Shown: in pieces, positions 31,784-40,438 of the stretch
How positions within the stretch are numbered: position 1 is the stretch's first letter
Layout: each line of letters starts with the position of its first letter
From: Capra hircus
Lineage: Eukaryota > Chordata > Mammalia > Artiodactyla > Bovidae
Assembly (NCBI RefSeq): GCF_001704415.2
Contig: NC_030813.1
Span: 18,928,001 to 18,992,000, forward strand
DNA: 64,000 bases
Reading direction: 5' to 3'
Notes under the pieces: model-generated
Databases searched by the model: none
What the model was told of the DNA's origin: nothing
The model's input: the letters and a program-made list of their open reading frames with translations, nothing else
Program-made: the position numbers and the translations under genes

Positions 31784-33590
31784 ATCATAAGGGAAAGCAG
31801 GAATGATTTTTTTTATTCAGGAATATGGGTACAACTCTAGTACTCTTGTTCACAGTGTATTTGAAGTCTGCACAAAATTTCTGATTACATTAGGCTATAA
31901 CACTGGGCCAATTATCATGACATTCGTACAGAACTGAGAACTCCTTGTTGTTAATTTGCTTAAGGCATTTACATTTTGTATTCTTCTATAACAATGGAAT
32001 ATTCCAAGTTTTCAAGTGAAACTAGAATAATACCTGGATCCAGTTGAGATGACACTTAATTTCTCAAGGAAGTTCCCATTCTCTCAGAAAATATCTCTGG
32101 AAATGCTAAAACTAACTGTATAATTTTTTAAATAAATAGAAAAAATGGCTTCAGTAACTTTGGTGCAAGTCTCATAAGAAAACGTTTTTTAAGGCATCCT
32201 TATTAATTGTGATAAGTATATTTACATCTTTTGTTTTTGCCTGCGCAGCAATCCTTTGTTTCTAATTAAACTAGCAGCGTAGTTTACCTTTTGGAAATTG
32301 TCTTTCCCTCATGCAAATGGCTTTAGTAAAATAATAAACGTTATCTCCACTATCTTCTCTCATTTCTGCCTCAGATGAGAGGTAGTAATCTGGATCACGC
32401 TATCTGTCCCAAGGCCGAGCTGTTCCTCTTTCTTAGATTCCAAGGACTACCTCATATGCTTCTCATAATTTTTTTTTAAATTTAGCCAAAGAACTCCAAC
32501 TGACATAATATACAATTATTTAAATCAACTTGGATTGTATTCCTGGCCATTTACGAGTGTCATTATTAATGTCACAGTATTCTGAACTGTATTCCCCTGC
32601 AAATTTGAATTGAATTGTACTTGTGAGTTTGAATGACTATTATCCGCCTGAGTGAGGTGTTGAAATGTATGAACCAACCTGTACTTCATATGGAATATAC
32701 ATTTTCTGCAGTCTGTTCTCCTTACATGGCTACAAACGGCTTTATATTAGAAAATGCTCTTCTCATTTTTCTTATATGTGGTGGGGCAGTATCACTTGCA
32801 AGGGTATTTTCTAGGGCCATTAAAGTTTGTTCAGTCAAGAGACAGAGTAATAATGCCTTCCATTTTATAACACTCCATACTGTATAAGAGAGTTTTGAGT
32901 ATATTATTTACTCTGTTGTTGGTATCACATAGGAGGAAAACAGAGGTTCAATTAATTTCCCAATCAGACAGCTGGTAAATGTCAAAACTGAGACTAGACT
33001 CAAGTTTTCCAAACCAAAGTCCAAAGCTCATTTCTTTATATCATAATAGGCCCTATCTATAGCATCTTATTGTAAATGGTACATAAACATTTATGTGTCA
33101 CTTAGGAAATACCTCATATTGAAGAGCTGATCAATATATCTCAGATATAGAACTACAGGCAGCAAAAATTCAGTTGAGATGCAATTGTATTTGTGATGAA
33201 TAAATTTATGTTTAAAAGCCTAAATCTCTGAAGAATAATTAAAGCTGTGGGCTTGAAGTTTGCTTTTAATAATCTTACAAAATTTCATAGGGACAAATCA
33301 TATTTGTAAAAAAATCATACTTTTTTCTATTTTGTTTCTCCAGGATAGAATAAAGCTTGCTTGGTCTACCTACCTGTGAAGTAGACTATCACCTGCCTTA
33401 CGGTATTTAACCTTGAGGCTTAAATACGGTTATGCGGCTGTGGATACAACAGTGAATCAAATAAATAAAAATAAAGCAAAGTCCTAGGATTTATGAAGTT
33501 TATATATGAATTTGAGAAGAATAGAAACTAGCATTATCATAAATACAACCTGCTTTCCAACTTTTTAAAAATAGGACAAAAAACATTTCT
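31784..33590. other. Mostly unique-looking DNA with one MIR
   Basis: Apart from the MIR at 32905-33040 and a faint antisense L2 resemblance near 33440-33560 ('ggatacaacagtgaatcaaa'), nothing is recognised. The 84-codon plus frame at 32633-32887 has no known motif. Confidence 0.4.
32905..33040 (-). repeat. MIR SINE, antisense
   Basis: 'aggaaaacagaggttcaatt', 'cagacagctggtaaatgtca', 'gagactagactcaagttttc' parallel the antisense MIR core ('gaaactgaggttcagag..cacacagctggtaaatgg..gattcgaacccagg'). Confidence 0.8.
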
Positions 33591-33594
33591 CTCA

Positions 33595-33813
33595 AAAATG
33601 TAGTATTGGGTGGTAGTAAATAACAGACTTGTGGTTGCCAAGGGGGAGGGGAGTAGGGAAGGGAAGAATTGGCATTTGGGGTTAGCAGATGCAAACTATT
33701 ATATACAGGATGGATAAGCAACAAGGCCCTATTGTATAGCACATGGAACTACACTCAATATCCTGTCATAAACCATAATGGAAAAGAATATCTATACGTA
33801 TAACTGAATCACG
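33595..33813 (+). mobile_element. L1 3' UTR fragment, sense
   Basis: 'agacttgtggttgccaaggg', 'caaactattatatacaggat', 'caaggccctattgtatagca', 'cataaaccataatggaaaag' are sense artiodactyl L1 3' UTR. It stops near 'actgaatcac', before the last part and the A tail, where the ERV LTR begins. Confidence 0.8.
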
Positions 33814-34069
33814 GCAGCAAACAGCAGGCAAAGGATGAAGGAGCTTCCACAAACTGTCCACTTGCTAAAGCTAAAACTAGTCAGAGTTGATCTTGAAACA
33901 GGAGAGAAGGGGACAGGGCACAATTTTTAAAAGAATGATATAGCCCAAGGACACAACATAAACTGATTAGAACCAAATAGGTCCAAGATGGTGGATAAGT
34001 CAACTTCCACTAGATCTTGAGCCTCAGCATACGTGCATTATAACACAATGGCAAGCTAAATGACACACC

Positions 34070-34262
34070 CACAGTTGGCATAGTGGTAAAGAACTCACCT
34101 ATCATTGCAGGAACCACAAGAGACTCAGGTTCAACCCCTAGGTCAGGAAGATCCTCTGGAGGAGAGCATGGCAACCCACTCCAGTATTCTTGTTGGGAGA
34201 ATCCCATGGACAGAAGAGCCACAGAGTCACAAGGAGTCAGACATGACTGAGTGACAAAGCCT
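34070..34262 (+). mobile_element. Bov-tA SINE, sense, damaged
   Basis: The head has lost its first bases ('gttggcatagtggtaaagaa'), the middle has 'ggttcaacccctaggtcagg', and the body has a deletion between 'agaagagcc' and 'acagagtcacaaggag'. It sits in the ERV LTR between 'gacacaccc' and 'ggtgccatgac'. Confidence 0.9.
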
Positions 34263-34379
34263 GCACAGGTGCCATGACAGTTCCAAGGCTGACCTTAAAA
34301 GATCAAAAAGTGGGTGGCGACCAATTCCTGGAAATCCCTACTCTTCCCCCAGATAACTGGAGTCCTCCACTCACTCATT

Positions 34380-34945
34380 CAGTTCAGTTCAGTTCAGTTC
34401 AGTCACTCAGTCATGTCCAACTCTTTGTGACCCCATGAAATGCAGCACACCAGGCCTCCCTGTCCATCACCAAGTCCCGGAGTCCACCCAAACTCACGTC
34501 CATCGAGTCGGTGATGCCATCCAGCCATCTCATCCTCTGTCGTCCCCTTCTCCTCCTGCCCTCAATCCCTCCCATCATCAGAGTCTTTTCCAATGAGTCA
34601 ATTCTTCACATGAGGTGGCCAAAGTATTGGAGTTTCAGCTTTACCATCAGTCCTTCCAAAGAACACCCAGGACTGATCTCCTTTAGAATGGACTAGTTGG
34701 ATCTCCTTGCAGTTCAAGGGACTCTCAAGAGTCTTCTCCAATACCACAGTTCAGAAGCATCAATTCTTCGGCACTCAGCTTTCTTCACAGTCCAACACTC
34801 ACATCCATACATGACCACTGGAAAAACCATAGCCTTGACTAGACGGACCGTTGTTGGCAAAGTAATGTCTCTGCTTTTGCCTATGCTATCTAGGTTGGTC
34901 ATAACTTTCCTGCAAACCATGAAACTCAATTTAATGTTTGAGAAA
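34380..34945 (-). mobile_element. BovB LINE, 5'-truncated, antisense, with filler at 5' junction
   Basis: Antisense BovB from ttcag pentamers to about 34911. The minus frame 34714-34953 reads 'VMTNLDSIGKSRDITLPTTVRLVKAMVFPVVMYGCECW'. A perfect 13-bp TSD ccactcactcatt occurs at 34367-34379 and 34946-34958. About 35 bp next to the right TSD (34911-34945, 'gcaaaccatgaaactcaatt..') are not BovB. Confidence 0.95.
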
Positions 34946-35173
34946 CCACTCACTCATTAGCCCATGCAATTACCTACCCCTATACAATCTGATAATCCCA
35001 TATCCTGGGGCCACTCTCCCCTTCTGAGATGGCTCACATTCTGTCTGTGGAGTGTGTTTCTCTTTAAATAAGTCCACTTCTTACCTATCACTTTGTCTCT
35101 CACTGAATCGAGTTTCATGGTTTTCAGTTAAATGACAGTGGGTTCAAGTCCCAATTTGAGTTGCACAGTTTCA

Positions 35174-35430
35174 GTCTTACCCAAATTCAGAAAATATACA
35201 CCTTGGGAGAAAAAAAAAAAATGAGGGCACTAATATCATATCTCACCAGAAATCTTTGAGACTCCTTCCAGACATTTCTTCTGCTTCTCGAGAGATGTCA
35301 GGCTGAACTGTCTTTCAGACTTGAAACTCACAGCTAGAAGACATATTAAAAACTCCCAGGCCTAAAATGTACAAGCAACATTTTGGGTGACATTTTTTCT
35401 TATCTTTAAAATTTGTTTTTGCCTTCTTAG
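35174..35430. other. Unassigned DNA
   Basis: Contains an A-run (35209-35221). Nothing else is recognised. Confidence 0.35.
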
Positions 35431-35647
35431 AGAGAAAACCACAGGTCTAAAATGGCACCACTTCTGCTAAAGTCCATGATAAAATTAAATTAATACCTAA
35501 TGTAATTGCAGTTTTGACCTTCCACAGAAATGTAATCTTACTCCTGCAGTTTGGGTCCTCCCCACTTCTCCCTAGGGTAAGGAGAGGCAATCTGCATGAT
35601 AAAACCCTTGTCTTTCTCTTCCTCCCAATCACCTCCCACAACTCACC

Positions 35648-35703
<56 letters not shown>

Positions 35704-35805
35704 GCTGTCCTGGCCCAAAATAACCCTTCTTTTCTTTTGCTTCCTTGTCCACCCTCCTTCCTAATAAAGACTTCCATTCTATAGTACTCCTCATTTCTCA
35801 GCGAG
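35431..35805 (+). repeat. Possible LTR or old repeat carrying an (AC)n tract
   Basis: The segment has an LTR-like 3' half: pyrimidine-rich stretches, 'ctaataaagacttccattct' with an aataaa signal at about 35763-35768, then 'ctcatttctcagcgagtg'. No clear TG...CA ends or TSD are found, so the call is tentative. Confidence 0.35.
35651..35699. repeat. (AC)n microsatellite, about 24 units
   Basis: Uninterrupted AC dinucleotides over 49 bp. Perfect and long enough to be polymorphic. The apparent Thr-His and Val-Cys frames through it are artefacts of the repeat. Confidence 0.98.
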
Positions 35806-35808
35806 TGA

Positions 35809-36012
35809 GGCTTCCCTAGTGACTCAGACAGCAAAGAATCCACCTGCAATGTGGGAGACCTGGGTTCAATCCCTGGGTTGGTAAGGTCTCCTAGAGGAGG
35901 GCATGGCAACCCACTCCAGTATTCTTACCTGGAGGATTCCCATGGACAGAGGAACCTGAAGGGTTACAGTCCATGAGGTCACAAAGAGTTGGACACAACT
36001 GAGCAATTAAGC
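35809..36012 (+). mobile_element. Bov-tA SINE, sense
   Basis: Head 'gaggcttccctagtgactca', B-box-like 'gggttcaatccctgggttgg', body, and end 'ttggacacaactgagcaatt'. 'ctcctca' on both sides is a possible TSD. Confidence 0.93.
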
Positions 36013-36348
36013 TCCACACTCACTCCTCAGAACACCCTTCTTTTAGCTAGACAGGATGCTATCAGATTTATGAATCATTGAATAAAGCCAACTAGATTTT
36101 CAGATCTACTCAGTTGAATTTTGTTTTCTGACATCCCTTATTCATATTACTGCCTTTAAAATTATATAATTAGCTTACTATTCTTATATCAGTTATCTAT
36201 TGTTGAATAACAAACTACTCCAACATTTAAAGCCTAAAACAACAACCAATTATTTATCTAAATTTCTATGGGGGGACAATTTGGATGGTGTTCACCTGAA
36301 TGATTTTTATTATGTTCTTACTGGGGTCACTCCTGCATTTGTGAACAA

Positions 36349-36975
36349 CTAAGATCATGGCATCTGGTCCCATCACTTCAGGGCAAATAGATTGGGAAAA
36401 AGTAGAAACAGTGACAGATTTTATTTTCTTGGGCTCCAAAATCACTGTGGACCGTGACTGAAGCTACAAAAGTAAAGTAAGCTAGAAAAGTATGACAAAC
36501 CTAGATAGTATAATAAACAGAGAGATGACTTTGCTGACAAAGATCATACAGTCAAAACTATGGTTTTTCCAGTGGTCATGTAAGGATGTGAGAGTTTTGT
36601 ACCATAAAGAAGGCTGAGCACTGAAGAATTGATGCTTTTGAATTGTGGTCTTAGAGAACTCTTGAGAGTCCCTTGGGCTGTAAGGAGATCAAACCAGTAA
36701 GTCCTAAAGGAAATCAACCCTGAATATTCATTGGAAGGACAGATGTTGAAGCTGAAGCTCCAGTACTTTGGCCACCTGATATGAAGAGCTGACTCATTGG
36801 AATAGACCCTGATGCTAGGAAAAATTGAGGGCAGGAGGAGAAGGGGAGAACAGAGGATGAGGCATCACTGACACAATGGACATGAGTTTGGGCAAACTCT
36901 GGGAGATAGTGAAATACTATCTGCAGTTCATGGGGTCACAAAGAGTCAGATATGACTTAACAACCGAACAACAAT
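36349..36975 (+). mobile_element. BovB LINE, sense, old and 5'-truncated
   Basis: Runs from 'agatcatggcatctggtccc' through 'cagattttattttcttgggc' and 'aggctgagcactgaagaatt' to the 3' end 'agatatgacttaacaaccga'. Many indels and substitutions have removed every frame, so it is among the oldest BovB copies here. Confidence 0.9.
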
Positions 36976-37444
36976 AAGTTGCCTAAAAGTTGGCTTTTTT
37001 TTCCCCTGGGATAACTCTGGCAACTGGGAATTGTGTCTCACATTATCCAGTTGGCTCAGCTTCTTCACATGATGGGAATAACAAAATTCTGAAGAGCAGC
37101 AAGAAAGGGCAAGCCCCAACATGCAAGTCATTTTCAAACCTGTAGAAGCAGAACAATGGGAATTGCTGAGACAAAGAATATTGCTCCCTATCTAGTTTTA
37201 TACGAGTAAAACAGTCATAACCCATTGCAACTACTAACCAACAGTGTATTCTGAGAGGAAATTAAAACAATTTAACAGAATGAGGCACTGTGTACTTTGG
37301 ACTAGTAAGCCCCATAGTCAAATGTATGATCTCAGGAAGAATTTTAAGGATGCCAGGTTCTCACACAATAAAGGAGAACACAATGGCAACCCATTCACTC
37401 TTGCCTAGAAAATCCCATGGACAGAGGAGCCTGGTAGGCTGCAG

Positions 37445-38463
37445 TGCCGGAGTCCAGTTCTGGCAGCCAGGGAATCAGTCTGAAGGGGTGAGTGGTGTCG
37501 GGGTGAGGGGTGAGGGCGGACGATGATGTAGCCTCTGACTCATAGTACAGAACTACATGTTTATTTCAAGCTTCAAGTTCTCTTTTACACTTTGACAAAA
37601 GCATTAGGTCAGAAGTTTGACATTTTTAGTTTCCCCCACCCAGATTTGTCTCCAGAAATCATTGTCGCCCTACTAACAGAGTTCCTGCTTCAGTGATTCT
37701 CTCAGAATCAGCTTTACTATTATCTACTTCCTCTTATGTGTCCTATGCTTAACTTGTGATTACATTGTAAGTCATGCTACATTCCTCAGTTTATTTCTTA
37801 TCTTTCTAAATCCTGTTTGCCCCTAGCATCTTAAGATCACTATCTCCTAAAAAGGCTTCTGAAAGTGAAAGTGAAAGTGAAAGTGAAGTCGCTCAGTTGT
37901 GTCTGACTCTTTGCGACCCCGTGGACTGTAGCCCACCAGGCTCCTCCATCCATGGGATTCTCCAGGCAAGAATACTGGAGTGGGTTGCCATTTCCTTCTC
38001 CAGGGGATCTTCCTAACCCAGAGATCGAACCCAGGTCTCCCACATTGCAGGCAGACGCTTGCTTCTAGCTATTCATAATTGTTCCTAAACCCTAAACTCA
38101 GCAAACTTCTTTTGCCATAAATATTTCCCTCACAAACAGGTCTCAGAAAACAATCCTTCCCATGGCTTCGAGCTGTGGCCTACATGCTCATCCTGGGACT
38201 TTCTTTGTAAAGATTCTTGAACAAATGTCAATGGTTACTTTATAGGTTATTTTCTGGGCGCAACTGTAGAAGGCTTTGTGCTTTCTCATGCTTCTCTCAA
38301 GCACCTTAACATTTTTTCCAGCCAACTCAACTGAAGAAAGGAAAGAACAAGTCAGAATCACAAGGCCTAACTCCTTCATCCTGGGGCTGTGCCTGCAAGA
38401 TGAGGAGAGGGGGTTGGGGCCGTGCCTCCATTTTGTCAGTAACACCTAATGTGGCTCCCGACG
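37445..38463 (-). mobile_element. ERV class II (beta-type) solo LTR, antisense, split by Bov-tA
   Basis: On the minus strand it runs from a mutated 'cgtcgggagccacattaggt' (normally tgtcggg) to '..ctggactccggca', the recognisable ends of a common bovid class II LTR. A 6-bp TSD ctgcag (37439-37444, 38464-38469) fits class II integration. aataaa on the minus strand near 37560 is a likely poly(A) signal. Net length is about 820 bp; no viral genes are attached. Confidence 0.85.
37861..38061 (-). mobile_element. Bov-tA SINE, antisense, inside the class II LTR
   Basis: The plus strand starts with (gaaagt)n, then 'gaagtcgctcagttgtgtct', the antisense Bov-A body and the antisense head 'tctcccacattgcaggcag', lacking the outermost tRNA part. 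'gcttct' on both sides may be the TSD. It is the innermost element of the stack. Confidence 0.92.
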
Positions 38464-39056
38464 CTGCAGTCCATGGGGTAGCGAAAAGTCAGACATGACT
38501 GAGTGACTTTACTTTCACTTTTCACTTTCATGCATTGGAGAAGGAAATGGCAAGCCACTCCAGTATTCTTGCCTGGAAAATCCCATGGATGGAGGAGCCT
38601 GGTGGGCTGCCGTCTGTGGGGTCACACAGAGTCAGACATGACTGAAGCGACTTAGCAGCAGCAGTATACAATAGCAAAGCACTAAAACCATCGACTTGAA
38701 ACATCTGTTCTTTGTGATTAGCAATAACCTTTTACCAACATATATGCTTGACTGAACATACTTTCCAGCCAGAAATATAAACTGGCTTCTTTCCTACCTC
38801 TTCCTCAGAGCTAACTGGGCTATAGTTCTCAGTAAGACCCTGAATAAAACTTAAGCTCACAACTCTTACACCGTGTGTCTCTCTTTAAGGTGACAAACCT
38901 CTGCCTGCATCATGTTTGCTAACATCACAAATTTATACAAACCAAATACGAAGACCAATCTGGAGTCTGCGGGAAACACTACCAATGGGTATGGATAAAA
39001 GGAGGAAGATTCTTGGTAAACTGCTTTTGCAATCCACCACAGCTCAATTATTTGAT

Positions 39057-39814
39057 GGTTGTTTGGTCTATTTCCATGCTAGGCCAGGTTAGGTATGTCC
39101 TAAGAGACATACAGTAGAGGCATGTTAATAAAATTATTGTTAAATTTGAAAATCAGAAAAGTTGACAGTATTTTTAAATTAGCAATTTAAATTCATACCG
39201 ATTAAAAATTAAATGGTTACATTTAAGTCTTTCAAGTCTCCAAATTTACAAATGCAATATGACCATATCATTTTTTCCAAAAAATAAATTGTGCTTCACT
39301 GTTTATAACATAGCCATTTTAACATTTATATAGCATTTCTATTTTTTGGTTAAGAAGAAACTTTTTAAAATCTCATCCCTTTTCTTTTTGTCTAGCATGA
39401 GGACCATCAGCTTTCTTTCCAGGGCTATTTTTACACACAGAGATTGGTTACATACACAAATACACACACACACACACACACACACTTGAAATTACACCAC
39501 AGACCTATGACACTTGTTCTTACTTCAATTCACTCTGATTATTTCATGCAGGCTAATGAATAAGCGATACAGAAGTTAAGTGGTCAACTAGATTCAGTCA
39601 CTAGTCAAAAGTCTTGTCCTCCATAGGAAGTCTCCCTAATCAATCATAAAATTCAGTGAAGATTTCAGTAAAATCGCCAATGACCATGCACCACAACTTT
39701 TGGGATTCCCATATCCTGGCTCATTTTTCAATACAAGAAGTTGTATTATATACACCTAACATTTCTAATTATGCCATTATCTGTAACCTCTGAATATTTA
39801 TACCTCAGAGGAAG
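39057..39814. other. AT-rich unique-looking DNA with an (AC)12
   Basis: Only an (AC)n tract at 39462-39485 is recognised. No gene is seen. Confidence 0.45.
39462..39485. repeat. (AC)12 microsatellite
   Basis: 24 bp of uninterrupted AC dinucleotides, preceded by 'acatacacaaat'. Confidence 0.95.
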
Positions 39815-40020
39815 ATAGTTCTATCAAACTATTACCATAGAAATAATCTGCCAGAATATCTAAATGATTTTGTTCATAATTTCCAACAGCTACCAGTGAG
39901 GCTGGCATATTTCTAATATTTGCTTCCATCTGGCCTGTCATTCAAGGGCCCAAGCTTCTTACAAGTATTTTGATAGTGTCCTTTGATAGTACTTTCCTTG
40001 GTAAAAGCCTGTTACAACTC
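39815..40020. repeat. 206-bp direct repeat, left copy flanking the L1
   Basis: Matches 48287-48492 over its whole length at a constant offset of 8472 bp, with no indel and 8 substitutions by my count (about 96%). It ends exactly where the L1 3' end begins (40021). Interpreted as a very long target-site duplication. Confidence 0.95.
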
Positions 40021-40438
40021 GGAGGCTAATTACTTTACAAAATTGTATTGGCTTTTGCCATACACTGCCATGAATCCACCATGGGTGTACATGTGTTCCC
40101 CATCCTGAACCCATCTCCCACCTCCCTCCCCATCCCATCCCTCTTGGTAATACCAGTGCACCAGTCCCAAGCACCCTGTCTCATGCATTGACCCTGGACT
40201 GGCGGTTCTTTTCACATATGACAATATACATGTTTCAATGCCTTTTTCGCAAATCATCCCACCCTCGTCCCCTCCCACAGAGTCCAAAAGACTGTTCTAT
40301 ACATCTGTATCTCTTTTGCTATCTCGCATATAGGGTTATCATTATCATCTTTCTAAATTCCATATAATGCGTTAGTGTAATATATTGGTGTTTTTCTTTC
40401 TGGCTTACTTCACTCTGTATAATAGGCTCCAGTGTTAT

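Larger units (their letters stand above)
33836..35173 (+). mobile_element. ERV LTR, sense, split by Bov-tA and BovB
   Basis: Second copy of the LTR family found antisense at 6050-6756, with the same ordered blocks and the same 3' end ('aagtcccaatttgag..cacagtttca'). About 565 bp remain after removing the SINE (34070-34262) and the BovB with one TSD copy. It lacks about 100 bp that the other copy carries. No viral coding sequence is attached. The start is approximate. Confidence 0.65.
37371..38667 (+). mobile_element. Bov-A2 SINE, sense, split by an ERV2-type LTR
   Basis: The left part (37371-37444) is the first Bov-A monomer up to 'ggtaggctgcag'. The right part (38464-38667) continues 'ctgcagtccatggggtagcg', the linker 'tttactttcacttttcactt' and the second monomer to 'gcgacttagcagcagcag'. 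'acaata' at 37365-37370 and 38668-38673 is the likely TSD in the host LTR. Confidence 0.9.
37141..38895 (+). mobile_element. Solo LTR (gammaretrovirus-like), split by Bov-A2
   Basis: TG at 37141 and CA at 38895, with a 4-bp TSD aacc (37137-37140 and 38896-38899), typical of class I ERVs. After removing the Bov-A2 and its cargo about 455 bp remain. The 3' half has a TATA-like 'tataaac' near 38777, a poly(A) signal aataaa near 38843 and a 'gtgtgtctctctttaagg' U5-like end. No internal viral region. Confidence 0.75.
36188..39056 (+). repeat. Old mammalian repeat hosting a stack of insertions
   Basis: Three separated pieces read as one old repeat. They are 36188-36348 ('cagttatctattgttgaata', 'caaactactccaacatttaa'), 36976-37140 ('ggcaagccccaacatgcaag', 'tcattttcaaacc'), and 38896-39056 ('aacctctgcctgcatcatgt', 'ttttgcaatccaccaca'). 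The order fits a known old mammalian repeat whose name I cannot give with confidence. The BovB (36349-36975) and the LTR stack (37141-38895) interrupt it. Confidence 0.6.

Noticed and set aside
34697..34960. Apparently conserved family of small plus-strand proteins across the window
   Set aside because: All members are antisense BovB frames; conservation reflects copies of one transposon.
35447..35909. Frames with Thr-His or Val-Cys runs
   Set aside because: Artefacts of the (AC)n microsatellite at 35651-35699.
37860..37885. Repeated gaaagt units taken as a CRISPR-like or minisatellite array
   Set aside because: They are the linker/tail of an antisense Bov-A-type SINE; there are no spacers.
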